DNA of 64,000 nt from Chryseobacterium candidae (GCF_004916905.1 NZ_SDLV01000023.1:62001-126000), one strand, 5' to 3'. Positions 1 to 8,815 are shown, counted from the first letter of the stretch. Translations and numbers: made by a program. The notes: generated from the sequence alone by a model not told the origin.

Positions 1-1
1 A

Positions 2-2395
2 TGGTTCGTAAGCTCGACGTTGTTTCTTAAATATTTCTAAATATTGAGAATCTACTTTTAAAACTAAACCTTTTCCGTATCCAGTTCCAGGAGACAAACT
101 AACTACTTTACCAGGTAGGCATGCATATACGGGAGTTCCTTTTTCTGCAAACAAATCGATGCCATGATGAGGTCTTTTTCCATTGTCACTTCCAGGCATA
201 TCTGTTCTTACTCTTCCGAAAGCAGATCGCCATGGTCGTTTTAAGCCACCGAAAGTATATATAGTAATCTGGGGATTCTCTAATGGGTTGTTCCAGATAG
301 CATTTTTATCATCATTAGTTTTATTTTGTGGTTTAACTTCCGGACATTTATCAACTTCAAAAACTACTTTAGTTATTTTGTAATGATCTTTTCTTTTCTT
401 TCTTGAATTAGTATTTCTATTTATAATATTAACAATCAAATCTACAACATCATCATCTTTTAATTTTCCTGTTTCATCTGCCTTATCAAACATATCCTCT
501 TTATACCAATCTGCCATACCTGTTAGGGCTGCCTCTTTTGGAGTATAGTCTCTATCAATCCCATCACTTATTTTAATATTCTCAGATGAGGCAAATTTAT
601 CAATCCTTTTTTGAATTTCGCCATATGTAGTTCTACCTGTTATTTGGAGTAACCCTCTTCCTCTATAATTCCAAGTGTCTTCAGCAGATTTATTACCTAG
701 CTCTGGCCGATTTCCATATGCTATTTCTGCAATTTTCTTTTGGTTTGCTACATATCCATTCCTTGAGCTTCTTCCGTACTGATAGGCTAGATCATTTGGA
801 ACTGTTTTAGAATTATCATCTGTTGGATTTCCATGTTTATCAACTGCTCTTTCTTGAGCATTTCTTTTTCTAAATGCTTTAAATTGAATTGGTAATGCTT
901 CTGCTGAGTAATTTAAACCTTCTCCGTGTATGGCACCCGATAGATCTAGCCCAGATTCTTCAATCGATTGAGCAAAAAAATGAGCTTTCCGTGCACAGGT
1001 ATCTAATTTATAGATCTTTTTGTATTTGTTTAAAGTTTCTGCAAGTTCAGATAATAAAGCTTTATCTTTAACCTCTGAATATATCCTTTGTAATTGTTCA
1101 ACAGTTATATCTTTTTCGCAATTAGGACATTTTCCATCTTTTGGTTTCGGATCTTGGGTCTTCTGCACCCCCGCCGCACTCTTCACCTTCTCCACCTGCA
1201 TCAAACCTTCCGAATTTACCCCAAATTTCTGAGATTCCGCAGAAAGATCTTTGGAGATAATTTCGATGAAATAATTTTGTTTATCCGAATCCGAATTGCC
1301 TATAGGAGAGCCTGTTCCTTTTTGAAAAATATCTTTGGTAATGAAAAATCCTGAAGTGTCGCATATATCTGCGGGTATTTTAATCATTCTGCTTCGGTAA
1401 ACCTCATCTTGGAATACCGGGTCAGATTCCCAGATGACATATTGGATGTGTTTTCCCACCATGTTTTTGGAGTGAATTCTTACCCTAACTTTATCTCCTA
1501 CCGCTACTTTGGAAAGCTCTTTTCCGGTATCATCTATGAAAACAGCTTCTATAATATTGCCTTTAGGATCAGGTTGTTTGGGCGCGTCTCCTTGTCCGAC
1601 CGGGAATTTTGGCGTGTGCTTCTCAGGCTGCGGCTTAGGTTGGGGCTGGTTTTGAGGCAGTCCTTTATAATCCGGATTGGCTACATCTACATTCACCTGG
1701 CTGGCTCCCTGAATTTTCCCGGAGTAAGTGGCCGTAACATAATACTCGTGATTCGCGCCTTCATTTCTGTCACCTTTCATCAGAAACTGATTGGCGATCT
1801 GACGAAGGATTTTTTCATCAGACATCAGAGGAATGGAGACTTCCGCAATCCCTTTTTCATTGACGTGAGCCTTATAGCTGCGGGTGTGACGGTTGTTTTT
1901 GTTAATATTGGCATCGTGGCCTTTTCCAGGAGCGTCATCTTCCCAAAGGTGAAACTCAATCTCTTTATTAAACATCGCAATACAATGAGCCTGCGCAATA
2001 AGAGTATCATAATAACTGGCTTTATTAAAGTCTTTTGCTCCTCTGTTGAAGAGTACTACTTTATCAATCTTCGGGACTTTGTTACTGGCAGGAATAATGG
2101 TAAGACTTCCAGCCAGTTCTCTGGTATCAGGAAGTCCCGGTAAAACACCTTTTTTAATCTCATAGACTTTCATTTGAAATTCTATTCCCAGTGCTATTTC
2201 TCCAAACTTGTAGGTTACTTTTTCACCAGTTTTAGGTGTCCCGGTGATATCTTTCCAGCTTCTGTTCTTTTGTCTCTTATAAATATACCATTCATATTCA
2301 CCCTTCAGTCCGAATGAAAGACCGGAAGGTTTAACTTCGTAGGAGTATGTTGTTCCTACCTGAGGATTTTGCTCCCCGGTAATATTTCCTGTCAT
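2..2395 (-). CDS. Large T6SS-linked cell-wall hydrolase, GH19-like plus M23-like domains (C-terminus beyond window)
   Basis: The reading frame is open for 798 codons from the ATG at 2395 to the left edge, so the C-terminus is missing. The N-terminal ~230 residues look like beta-sandwich modules without a signal peptide. A Pro/Gln/Lys-rich linker (~residue 245) leads to another beta-rich module. A CPNC knuckle sits at ~423. A GH19 chitinase/endolysin-like domain covers ~472-620, with HFFAQ, NYSAEAL and, at ~576, NYRGRGLLQITGR. An M23/LytM-like domain starts near 715, with HHGID at 743-747 supplying the metal-binding His and Asp. Both enzymes would attack peptidoglycan, glycan strand and peptide respectively. 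Lack of a signal peptide and closeness to tssBC suggest a T6SS effector; that role is inference. An alternative is a phage-like lysin, but no phage genes are present. Confidence 0.75.
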   Translation of the reverse strand, partial: MTGNITGEQNPQVGTTYSYEVKPSGLSFGLKGEYEWYIYKRQKNRSWKDITGTPKTGEKVTYKFGEIALGIEFQMKVYEIKKGVLPGLPDTRELAGSLTIIPASNKVPKIDKVVLFNRGAKDFNKASYYDTLIAQAHCIAMFNKEIEFHLWEDDAPGKGHDANINKNNRHTRSYKAHVNEKGIAEVSIPLMSDEKILRQIANQFLMKGDRNEGANHEYYVTATYSGKIQGASQVNVDVANPDYKGLPQNQPQPKPQPEKHTPKFPVGQGDAPKQPDPKGNIIEAVFIDDTGKELSKVAVGDKVRVRIHSKNMVGKHIQYVIWESDPVFQDEVYRSRMIKIPADICDTSGFFITKDIFQKGTGSPIGNSDSDKQNYFIEIISKDLSAESQKFGVNSEGLMQVEKVKSAAGVQKTQDPKPKDGKCPNCEKDITVEQLQRIYSEVKDKALLSELAETLNKYKKIYKLDTCARKAHFFAQSIEESGLDLSGAIHGEGLNYSAEALPIQFKAFRKRNAQERAVDKHGNPTDDNSKTVPNDLAYQYGRSSRNGYVANQKKIAEIAYGNRPELGNKSAEDTWNYRGRGLLQITGRTTYGEIQKRIDKFASSENIKISDGIDRDYTPKEAALTGMADWYKEDMFDKADETGKLKDDDVVDLIVNIINRNTNSRKKRKDHYKITKVVFEVDKCPEVKPQNKTNDDKNAIWNNPLENPQITIYTFGGLKRPWRSAFGRVRTDMPGSDNGKRPHHGIDLFAEKGTPVYACLPGKVVSLSPGTGYGKGLVLKVDSQYLEIFKKQRRAYEP

Positions 2396-2593
2396 GGTTA
2401 CTATAATTTATAAATAACTTCAGGCTGGAAACTATTTTGACAGATATTACTTTTCTGATCTAATTGTAGGAGAGAATGAAGGGATATACCCTCATATAGG
2501 ATTACATTTTTTTTCATCGTGTTTTTGTGTTGGTTCAAAAACAAAAATAAAAAAAATCATGATAGAGTGATATAAAAAGAATTGAATTTAACG

Positions 2594-3064
2594 TTAATTT
2601 ATCTCAACAGAATACACCGGAGCCGCTTTTAACCATTGGTATTTAAGGTTCCTGTCTTTGGCTATAAAACGGTATCCTTCAAGTTTCTTCAGATAAACAT
2701 ACATAGAATCCGTGTTCTTTATTTTTAATTTGTATTGAGATAAAAACAGCATTGGCATTTCTACTGTAGAATCTCTTACCGTTTTCAATACTTTTCCAGA
2801 TTTTACTTTATAGAGAAAGAATGATTTTCCACGGCCTTTTGAACTGTCTGAAAGTATTACATCTGAACTTGCAATAACGAGTTCACTGCCATCAAAACAC
2901 TCATCTCTATTCATGATGTATGCTTTTCCTTCCTGGTGTTCGTCAGCAAAAAGATCATTTTCATAATGACCCGGACTTTGGTATTTTTTTTCACAGCTTA
3001 TCAAAAGGATGATCAACATGATAGGCAATCCAATAATAAGTGTTTTATTCATATTCAATTTCAT
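2594..3064 (-). CDS. Small lipoprotein, candidate immunity protein
   Basis: A 156-residue protein with a hydrophobic N-terminus ending in the lipobox LLISC (Cys24), so it should be a lipid-anchored envelope protein. A second Met at codon 5 (3052) is an equally possible start. The rest is Lys-rich and beta-rich, with no family I recognise. It lies between the tssC terminator and the hydrolase-domain gene, all on the same strand. T6SS peptidoglycan hydrolases are usually paired with periplasmic or lipoprotein immunity proteins, so it may protect the cell from its neighbour. That pairing rests on position only. Confidence 0.65.
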   Translation of the reverse strand: MKLNMNKTLIIGLPIMLIILLISCEKKYQSPGHYENDLFADEHQEGKAYIMNRDECFDGSELVIASSDVILSDSSKGRGKSFFLYKVKSGKVLKTVRDSTVEMPMLFLSQYKLKIKNTDSMYVYLKKLEGYRFIAKDRNLKYQWLKAAPVYSVEIN

Positions 3065-3081
3065 AGGTGTTGGTTGAAAAA

Positions 3082-3107
3082 AAACCGATGTAAAATTGCA
3101 TCGGTTT
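3082..3107 (-). terminator. Rho-independent terminator after tssC
   Basis: A perfect 9-bp stem (AAACCGATG at 3082-3090 with CATCGGTTT at 3099-3107) and 8-nt loop. On the minus strand a run of T follows, so it ends the tssBC transcript. T-richness on the plus side may make it bidirectional. Confidence 0.75.
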
Positions 3108-3130
3108 TTGTTATGTAAAGTGTGTTGATG

Positions 3131-4489
3131 TTACTCCTGAGTATATTCTGCATCCCATTCGTTGCCATCATCTCCTTTGTGTCCGTCCAATTTAATAACG
3201 AAACTTTTTGTAGGGAAATAAGGCGTCATACGGATATCCAGCCATACTCTGTCTTTGTTCACTCTATCCTGCTCAAAACGAACAATTTTGAATTTCTCGA
3301 TCAATTTGTCCGGCCCTTTGATGTTATCCAGGAATGTTACAATCTGTCTTCTCAAATCATCCTCGTTCTTAGCATTCCAGTTTTCGAAGGCTCTTCTGTT
3401 AAGGAAATCAAGCAATACCTTTGTTACATAGTCGAATACACGCACTACGGAATACGTCTGAAGACCAATATTGTCTCCTGTAAATAAGGTCTTCGCAGAG
3501 AAAGCCATAATCTTTCCGTATTCGTTGACCATTGGTACAAGGCCCATTTTTTCCAACTGAGAAATCTCACTTTTCTTCAATTCGAATTTTACAGCATCTA
3601 CTTCATTGATATTACCGTGCTTTTTACCTGCTGCTACCTGAGACATCAGTGTTTTGTGGATTTTCCCTGCTAATGAAGTGGAAGGTGGAAGTTCTACGTT
3701 TTCCTCTTCCCCTACTTCTTCTGCTTTACCGCGTCCTACCAGCCAGTTACACGTCATAATCACGTTACTTCTGTGAAGTTCGCCTCCGGTAAGGTTGGCA
3801 GAGTGGAATAAATCTACAACATCATCCGGCTTATCAAGGTTGGCGAAGTCTGTAACCATCATTACTTTGTTTTCGTTACAGATTTTTGCCCATTTCTCAA
3901 TGACCTTGTTTGACCCTAAATATCCTGGAATTGCAAGGATTGAGTAGTTATCTCTAAGGTCAAGGCGGTCATAATAGTTCTTGAACTCTTCTGCAATAGC
4001 ATCAATGAACAAAGGATTATCCAGATCGGATACCTGTTCAAGGCTAGCATTGACGATGCTTACGTTATCCACCTTATCCAATTCTGTATTTTTGTAGAAT
4101 TGAGCTACTGTTCTGTAGTTGGTTTCCAGCAGACGAACAGCATCCAGCGTATTTTTTAAGTTTGTTTTTAAGTTCTGATCGGCCTGTTGTGCTTTACTTT
4201 TGCACGTATCGGCCATTTTATCTGCAGATTCATTCCCCTCTAAAAGGTTTATCCAAAGATTGATCTTCTGAAGAAGTTCTTTTCTTTCGTCTGCTTTATT
4301 ACTGTCATTCAGGAAGATTTCTTTTCTTGCCTTTCTTGTTGGGTTCATATTGGCGATACCGTCTACAACGGATTCAACAAAGCCAAAACCTCCTATTTTA
4401 TTAAGCTCTGCAAGCGGGTTGCCTTTCGGCTGCCCTGAGTGCTGCTGCCCCTGCTGCTGGCTTTCTTGTGCCTGTAATTTGCTATCCAT
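3131..4489 (-). CDS. tssC: Type VI secretion system contractile sheath large subunit TssC
   Basis: 452 residues, normal for the Bacteroidota TssC family (DUF5458). TssC pairs with TssB to form the contractile tail sheath that propels the Hcp tube and spike out of the cell. The N-terminus is Gln-rich and low-complexity (MDSKLQAQESQQQ), followed by the conserved stretch around GGFGFVESVVDG and a long helical region. The core contains LAIPGYLGSN and MMVTDFANLD, and the C-terminal part the conserved FENWNAKNEDDLR region. It starts 19 bp after tssB ends and is followed by a strong terminator, so tssB-tssC look like a two-gene transcript. Other T6SS genes (baseplate, membrane complex, ClpV) are not in this window. 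Confidence 0.92.
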   Translation of the reverse strand: MDSKLQAQESQQQGQQHSGQPKGNPLAELNKIGGFGFVESVVDGIANMNPTRKARKEIFLNDSNKADERKELLQKINLWINLLEGNESADKMADTCKSKAQQADQNLKTNLKNTLDAVRLLETNYRTVAQFYKNTELDKVDNVSIVNASLEQVSDLDNPLFIDAIAEEFKNYYDRLDLRDNYSILAIPGYLGSNKVIEKWAKICNENKVMMVTDFANLDKPDDVVDLFHSANLTGGELHRSNVIMTCNWLVGRGKAEEVGEEENVELPPSTSLAGKIHKTLMSQVAAGKKHGNINEVDAVKFELKKSEISQLEKMGLVPMVNEYGKIMAFSAKTLFTGDNIGLQTYSVVRVFDYVTKVLLDFLNRRAFENWNAKNEDDLRRQIVTFLDNIKGPDKLIEKFKIVRFEQDRVNKDRVWLDIRMTPYFPTKSFVIKLDGHKGDDGNEWDAEYTQE

Positions 4490-4508
4490 GATTTAATGTA
4501 GTCTTTAA

Positions 4509-4955
4509 TTATTTTTCAAGTTCCTGTGCCACTTCTTTCAATACTTCCACGAACGCAGCTCTTGTCTGATCGTTCTCCAGCATGTTGCGTAGAATTTTGT
4601 TGGTTTTCAGCTGACGTACTATTTTGTTGTACTGCTCCTGTTCCATGCTCAGCTGCTGCAGATAATCTGATTTCTGAGTAAGGCTTTTAGGGGTAAAGTC
4701 TCCAAGGTTTTGAAAACGGAATTCCTCTTCTATCACTCCACCGTCTTCTGCTTCATGCTGTACAGATATTGCAGGCTGAAAATGTTTGAAAACATCTTCC
4801 ACGGTTTTTAATCCTGTTACAATTTCAGGGGTATAAGACTCTTCTGTTGTAAGTTGGCTTACTATCAGTGATTTATTTTCCTGTATTTCCTGAATAGCTT
4901 CATTAGCGTCTACTTTTACCTCGTTTCCGCCAACACCATAATTAAACATTGCCAT
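4509..4955 (-). CDS. tssB: Type VI secretion system contractile sheath small subunit TssB
   Basis: The 148-residue protein begins MAMFNYGVGGNEVKVDAN and is the small sheath subunit that interlocks with TssC. Recognisable parts are SLIVSQLTTEE, GLKTVEDVFKHFQP and a long C-terminal helix (LRNMLENDQTRAAFVEVL), which in sheath proteins braids with TssC. The frame stays open upstream to 5117. That extension is AT-rich, hydrophobic and unlike the family, so I chose the ATG at 4955, preceded by an A-rich leader typical of Bacteroidota. It is the first gene of the tssBC unit and divergent from the kinase-like gene at 5309. Confidence 0.9.
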   Translation of the reverse strand: MAMFNYGVGGNEVKVDANEAIQEIQENKSLIVSQLTTEESYTPEIVTGLKTVEDVFKHFQPAISVQHEAEDGGVIEEEFRFQNLGDFTPKSLTQKSDYLQQLSMEQEQYNKIVRQLKTNKILRNMLENDQTRAAFVEVLKEVAQELEK

Positions 4956-5308
4956 ATTATTGTTATTTTGAGATTTATTAATTTGGTTTGGATTTGTCTT
5001 TGAATAATTTACTGATGAATCAAATAAATTACCAATCCAATGTTTAAATTTAAAAAAAAACTGTAACATAAAAAATTTTACTAAGATTTTTCCTGGATCA
5101 TCAAATTTATTTTGCATTTATTCAACATAAAATCACCACATTACGATATCACTAAGCTATGAAAAAATAAATAAAGTCTTCCAAGAAAAATAAAATAAAA
5201 TTTTTGTTTGTTTTACTCTTTAACAAACATGCCTAATGAATATTAAAATAAGAATTTCTCTCACTTTGCAAAAAATATTTTTTATATTTAAACAAAGTGA
5301 ACAGTGTC
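4956..5308. other. Divergent intergenic region, AT-rich
   Basis: About 350 bp with no convincing gene between tssB (minus) and the kinase-like gene (plus). It must hold the promoters of both. Long A and T runs occur throughout (for example 5045-5060 and 5160-5215). I could not pick a clear -33/-7 pair for either direction. Confidence 0.5.
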
Positions 5309-6355
5309 ATGAAAGATGTAAAAATAGCGTTCAGAAAACCCATATTTCCAGTTTCGGAAGCGTTACAGCAGTATTTGGAAAAATACAACAGAACCACCAA
5401 GATCAAGTTTCTGTATGAAGACCTTTTAAGGTTTAGTGACAGTGTGAGAATTCTGGATAAAGAAGGCAAAGATACTTTGTGGCTTGGGGTGCTGTATTCT
5501 GAATATGAGTTTAAAGAAATAGAGGCCAATTTAAATAAAATTTATACCCTCCTTCATTCTGATGGAGATACGGCTACATTACCTTATCTGAAAGTTGACA
5601 CGATCGATTTTTGTACTTTCGGGAATTCCAAACCTTTCCGGATCCGGGTAAGAAATGTACTTAATGATAATTATACTTATTTTTATATTAAACAGGCTGA
5701 TGCCTCACGAATATTCGGATTGGAGCTTGAAGACCTGCTTTCTCCCAACCGGATTAATTTTCTGGTTTATAAAAACACTTTGATTGAAGAACATATTTTA
5801 GGAATTCCCGGAGATGTTTTTATCCAGAAGCACCTTGTCAACTGTACAGAACTGGAAAAAGCACAGATCTCCAAGGAATTTGTGAAGTTTAATGAACGCT
5901 GCCTTATCGGGCTTCTTGGTGACATGCGTTCTTATAATTATGTTGTAATTCCCATCCATGATTTCGACCAGGTTATTTACAGAATCCGCCCTATCGATTT
6001 TGATCAGCAAACGTATGAGGGAAATCTGAAAGTATATCTTCCCCAATATTTTAAAGAAAACAATCAGATGGTGAATATGGTTTTGGAAAAACTCAAACCA
6101 AGTTCTATAGAACAGTACCGTAAGGAAGTACGTTCGCAGATCGTAAAAAGAGTTACAAGCAGCCAAAACAGATTTGATGAACTGATTTCTATTATGAAAA
6201 AAGACAATATAGCACCGGAAGCCAATGTTATAGAACTAAGAACTGCTTTACAAAAACTCACCTACGATGTCAATTTCAAGTATTGTAAAACCATGGGAGA
6301 TATTATGGAAACCGGAATAAAGTTTGTGCTCCGGAATTATAAGAAAGAATATTAA
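5309..6355 (+). CDS. Conserved protein with protein-kinase-like catalytic motifs, T6SS-adjacent
   Basis: 348 residues from the ATG at 5309; a GTG four codons upstream is also possible. I do not recognise a named family, and there is no signal peptide or membrane segment. The middle of the protein reads like a divergent kinase fold. YIK (K128) lies in the likely N-lobe. GDMRSYN (D205, N210) has the D-x4-N spacing of the HRDxxxxN catalytic loop. RPIDFD (D230) falls about 25 residues later, where the DFG metal-binding Asp belongs. A helical C-terminal part follows. It is transcribed away from tssB, so it may be a regulator or accessory factor of the T6SS. The kinase reading is inference from motif spacing; a pseudokinase or unrelated fold is possible. 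Confidence 0.6.
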   Translation: MKDVKIAFRKPIFPVSEALQQYLEKYNRTTKIKFLYEDLLRFSDSVRILDKEGKDTLWLGVLYSEYEFKEIEANLNKIYTLLHSDGDTATLPYLKVDTIDFCTFGNSKPFRIRVRNVLNDNYTYFYIKQADASRIFGLELEDLLSPNRINFLVYKNTLIEEHILGIPGDVFIQKHLVNCTELEKAQISKEFVKFNERCLIGLLGDMRSYNYVVIPIHDFDQVIYRIRPIDFDQQTYEGNLKVYLPQYFKENNQMVNMVLEKLKPSSIEQYRKEVRSQIVKRVTSSQNRFDELISIMKKDNIAPEANVIELRTALQKLTYDVNFKYCKTMGDIMETGIKFVLRNYKKEY

Positions 6356-6359
6356 AAAG

Positions 6360-6387
6360 AGAATCCGCTTCGTAGTGAAGCAGATTC
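6360..6387. terminator. Bidirectional terminator
   Basis: A hairpin with stem AGAATC-GCTTC pairing with GAAG-GATTCT (one mismatched pair) and a GTAG loop, T-rich on both outer sides. It sits between two convergent genes and probably ends both transcripts. Confidence 0.65.
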
Positions 6388-6414
6388 TTTCTTTTCTAAC
6401 AATTTAAGGTAAAA

Positions 6415-8511
6415 TTACCAGATTTTTATTCTGTCCTGAGGAGCTTTATACATTTTGTCTCCCGGTTTGATATCAAATGCTTTGATGAATGAGTCCTGAT
6501 TTACCAATGGCCCAAAAGCTCTGAACATTCCCGGAGAATGCGGATCGGTCTTCACCTGATTAATCATATACTGATCGGTAGCTTTAGTTCTCCAGACCGT
6601 AGCCCAGCTCATAAAGAATCTCTGATCCTGAGTGAATCCGCTGATCTTACCTGGGTTTCCTTTATCTTTTAAATACATCTGAAGGGCATCATAAGCCACC
6701 GCTACTCCACCTAAGTCACCAATGTTTTCACCGCTTGTGAATTTACCGTTTACGAAGCTTCCTTTTACAGGTTCGTAAGCACTGTACTGAGCGGCTAACT
6801 GACCTACTTTTGCATCGAAGTTTTTACGGTCTGCATCCGTCCACCAGTTATTCAGGTTACCATCTCCATCGAAACGCGAACCGCTGTCGTCAAATCCGTG
6901 AGAAATTTCGTGACCGATAACGGCTCCGATTCCTCCGAAGTTCACCGCGGCATCAGCTTTAGGATTGTAGAAAGGCGGCTGAAGAATAGCTGCAGGGAAT
7001 ACAATTTCATTGTTTGATCCGCTGTAGTATGCATTTACCGTTTGCGGAGACATTCCCCATTCTGTTTTGTCAACAGGTTTTCCAACTTTATCCAAACTTC
7101 TCTGATACTGCCATGCTGCAACATTCTGAAGGTTAGAATAAAGGGTAGCCCCTTCTTTTGGAGATTCTACTTTCAATTGGGTATAATCTTTCCATTTATC
7201 AGGGTAAGCAATTTTCACCGTAAACTTGGATAGTTTTTCCTGAGCTTTTACTTTCGTTTCAGGAGACATCCAGTCTATATTGGCGATATGTGTTTTGAAT
7301 GATTTTAAAAGGTAATCAATATACGTTTCCATCTGCTTTTTAGCTTCAGGAGTGAAATATTTGTCTACATACAGTTTTCCGAAAGCTTCTCCAAGAACAC
7401 CATTGACAAGGGAAAGCCCTCTTTTGTTCATTGGACGCTGTTCTTTCTGACCCTGTAAATATTTAGCATAGAAATCGAATCTGATCTGCTCTAAACTGTC
7501 ATCAAGATTGCTTGCATTTCCGTTGATGATGTGATATTTCAGATAGTCTTTCAGCAGAGGAAGGTTTTTCTGCGTAATGAACTGATCCATATTCTGGTAA
7601 TATTTCAGTTCTCCGATAATCACTCTGTCTGTATTTACGCCCGCATCTTTCAGGTATTTGGCAAGGTCAACGTTTTTTACAAGCCCTGACAATTCTGATA
7701 CATTTTTAGGATTGTATCTTAAATTGGCATCTCTGTTCTGCTCAAGAGTCAATAAATAATTGGCGAGCTGTTTTTCAAAGTCTACCACATTCTGTGCAGC
7801 CTGAGGAGAATTTTTATATCCTAAAACCCCGAATAGCTTTCCAACGTAGGTTTGATATTCTGCTAATGTTTTAGTATTGGCATCGTTTACTTTTTGATAG
7901 TAATCTCTTCCTAATCCCAGATCCGGACCGCCAAGATATACCGCATTCATGTTGGAATTTTTCATATCAGCACCTACTCTCCATCCATAGAAAGAGTTGT
8001 CTCCTAATTTTGTAGCATCCAAAAGGTATTTCTGAAGATCACCAAGACTTTTAATAGCATCTACTTTGGCAAGATCAGCTTTGATAGGTGCCAGACCTTC
8101 TGCATTTCTCTTATTGGTATCCATAAAAGAAGCATACAGATTCTGGATTTTCTGTCCTTCTGACCCAGCAGGATATGATTCGGTAAGAATTTTGTTTAAG
8201 ATATCTAATGAAGCATCATCTACATTTTCTCTCAACGCATTGAAAGAACCCCAGCTGGCTTTATCGGAAGGAATCTGAGTATTTTTCACCCAGTTTCCGT
8301 TCACATAGCTAAAAAAGTCATCCTGCGGGCGGACACTGGTATCCATATACGATAAATTAATTCCCTCTTCTTTTGCTTCTTCTTTTACCGGTTCAGCTAC
8401 TTTTGCTGCAGCTTCAGTTTTATTCTCAGTTCCTGCAGTCTTTGCTGCGCCACACGAGTTAAGAAATACAATACCTGAAAGGGCAAGTATCCCAATATTT
8501 AGCTTTTTCAT
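6415..8511 (-). CDS. M13 family zinc metallopeptidase (neprilysin/PepO-like), lipoprotein
   Basis: A 698-residue M13 endopeptidase, full length for the family. M13 enzymes cut small peptides outside the cytoplasm. The N-terminus has a lipobox (LNSC, Cys20) followed by an Ala/Glu/Lys-rich linker, so it should be membrane-anchored. The N-terminal M13 domain begins at the motif SVRPQDDFFSYVNG. The zinc site is HEISH (H534, E535, H538) with ENIGDLGG further on giving the third ligand. The NAYY motif for substrate backbone binding and the C-terminal IKIW are present. It is a close paralog of the next gene upstream (8816-10873). The intergenic region between them is full of repeats, so the two are probably separate transcripts. 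Confidence 0.93.
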   Translation of the reverse strand: MKKLNIGILALSGIVFLNSCGAAKTAGTENKTEAAAKVAEPVKEEAKEEGINLSYMDTSVRPQDDFFSYVNGNWVKNTQIPSDKASWGSFNALRENVDDASLDILNKILTESYPAGSEGQKIQNLYASFMDTNKRNAEGLAPIKADLAKVDAIKSLGDLQKYLLDATKLGDNSFYGWRVGADMKNSNMNAVYLGGPDLGLGRDYYQKVNDANTKTLAEYQTYVGKLFGVLGYKNSPQAAQNVVDFEKQLANYLLTLEQNRDANLRYNPKNVSELSGLVKNVDLAKYLKDAGVNTDRVIIGELKYYQNMDQFITQKNLPLLKDYLKYHIINGNASNLDDSLEQIRFDFYAKYLQGQKEQRPMNKRGLSLVNGVLGEAFGKLYVDKYFTPEAKKQMETYIDYLLKSFKTHIANIDWMSPETKVKAQEKLSKFTVKIAYPDKWKDYTQLKVESPKEGATLYSNLQNVAAWQYQRSLDKVGKPVDKTEWGMSPQTVNAYYSGSNNEIVFPAAILQPPFYNPKADAAVNFGGIGAVIGHEISHGFDDSGSRFDGDGNLNNWWTDADRKNFDAKVGQLAAQYSAYEPVKGSFVNGKFTSGENIGDLGGVAVAYDALQMYLKDKGNPGKISGFTQDQRFFMSWATVWRTKATDQYMINQVKTDPHSPGMFRAFGPLVNQDSFIKAFDIKPGDKMYKAPQDRIKIW

Positions 8512-8589
8512 TAAAGATAATTTTTGATTTTACACAAACTTATCAAATATACAAACTTTAATGATATGTAATGAATGATATTTATATAT

Positions 8590-8632
8590 GGGTGGAGGAT
8601 TTGGATTAAAAGTTTAGAGTTTAGAGTTTATC
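8590..8632 (+). repeat. Degenerate heptamer tract (GTTTAGA-type)
   Basis: G-rich on the plus strand, reading as consecutive 7-mers (GGTGGAG, GATTTGG, ATTAAAA, GTTTAGA, GTTTAGA, GTTTATC). It lies in the region upstream of the first M13 gene and abuts the palindromic element. Confidence 0.55.
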
Positions 8633-8687
8633 ACCTCGTCAAAAATTCAAAGAATTTTTGACACCCCTCCAGAGGATGGGAATAATG
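8632..8687. repeat. Dispersed palindromic intergenic element, copy 1
   Basis: Contains CAAAAATTC-AAA-GAATTTTTG (a near-perfect hairpin) followed by CACCCCTCC and GAGGATGGGA. Two other copies lie at 23296-23350 and 27629-27683. This copy carries AAA in the hairpin loop instead of TTT, as if the loop had inverted. Confidence 0.75.
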
Positions 8688-8712
8688 GAAGCCACTACGA
8701 CAAATATATATC

Positions 8713-8780
8713 ATCCGATTCCCTAATCCCTAATCCCTAATCCCAAAATCCTATCATCTACTACCCATCACCTGCCACCT
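8713..8780 (-). repeat. Degenerate heptamer tract (AGGGATT/AGGTGGC-type)
   Basis: On the minus strand this reads as about ten consecutive 7-mers in perfect register, including AGGTGGC, AGGTGAT, AGGATTT, two exact AGGGATT and AGGGAAT. It sits directly downstream of the terminator of the second M13 gene. Confidence 0.75.
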
Positions 8781-8787
8781 AAAAAAA

Positions 8788-8807
8788 ACCGCCCATTGCT
8801 GAGCGGT
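8788..8807 (-). terminator. Terminator of the second M13 gene
   Basis: On the minus strand a hairpin AACCGC...GCGGTT followed by eight T, ten bases past the TAA of the 8816-10873 gene. Confidence 0.7.
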
Positions 8808-8815
8808 TGTTATTG

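Noticed and set aside
1409..2143. Long plus-strand open frame of 244 codons
   Set aside because: It lies antisense to the GH19/M23 gene, has no recognisable domain and begins without a ribosome site; the minus-strand frame shows conserved motifs.
2..5117. A complete type VI secretion locus
   Set aside because: Only tssB, tssC and the linked candidate effector and lipoprotein are seen; baseplate, membrane and ClpV genes are not within the window.
4956..5117. N-terminal extension of TssB to 5117
   Set aside because: The extra 54 residues are AT-driven (Phe/Asn/Lys) and unlike TssB; the ATG at 4955 fits the family.
8713..8780. CRISPR-like array from repeated CCCTAATC units
   Set aside because: Units are 7 nt and degenerate, with no spacers of constant length and no cas genes.
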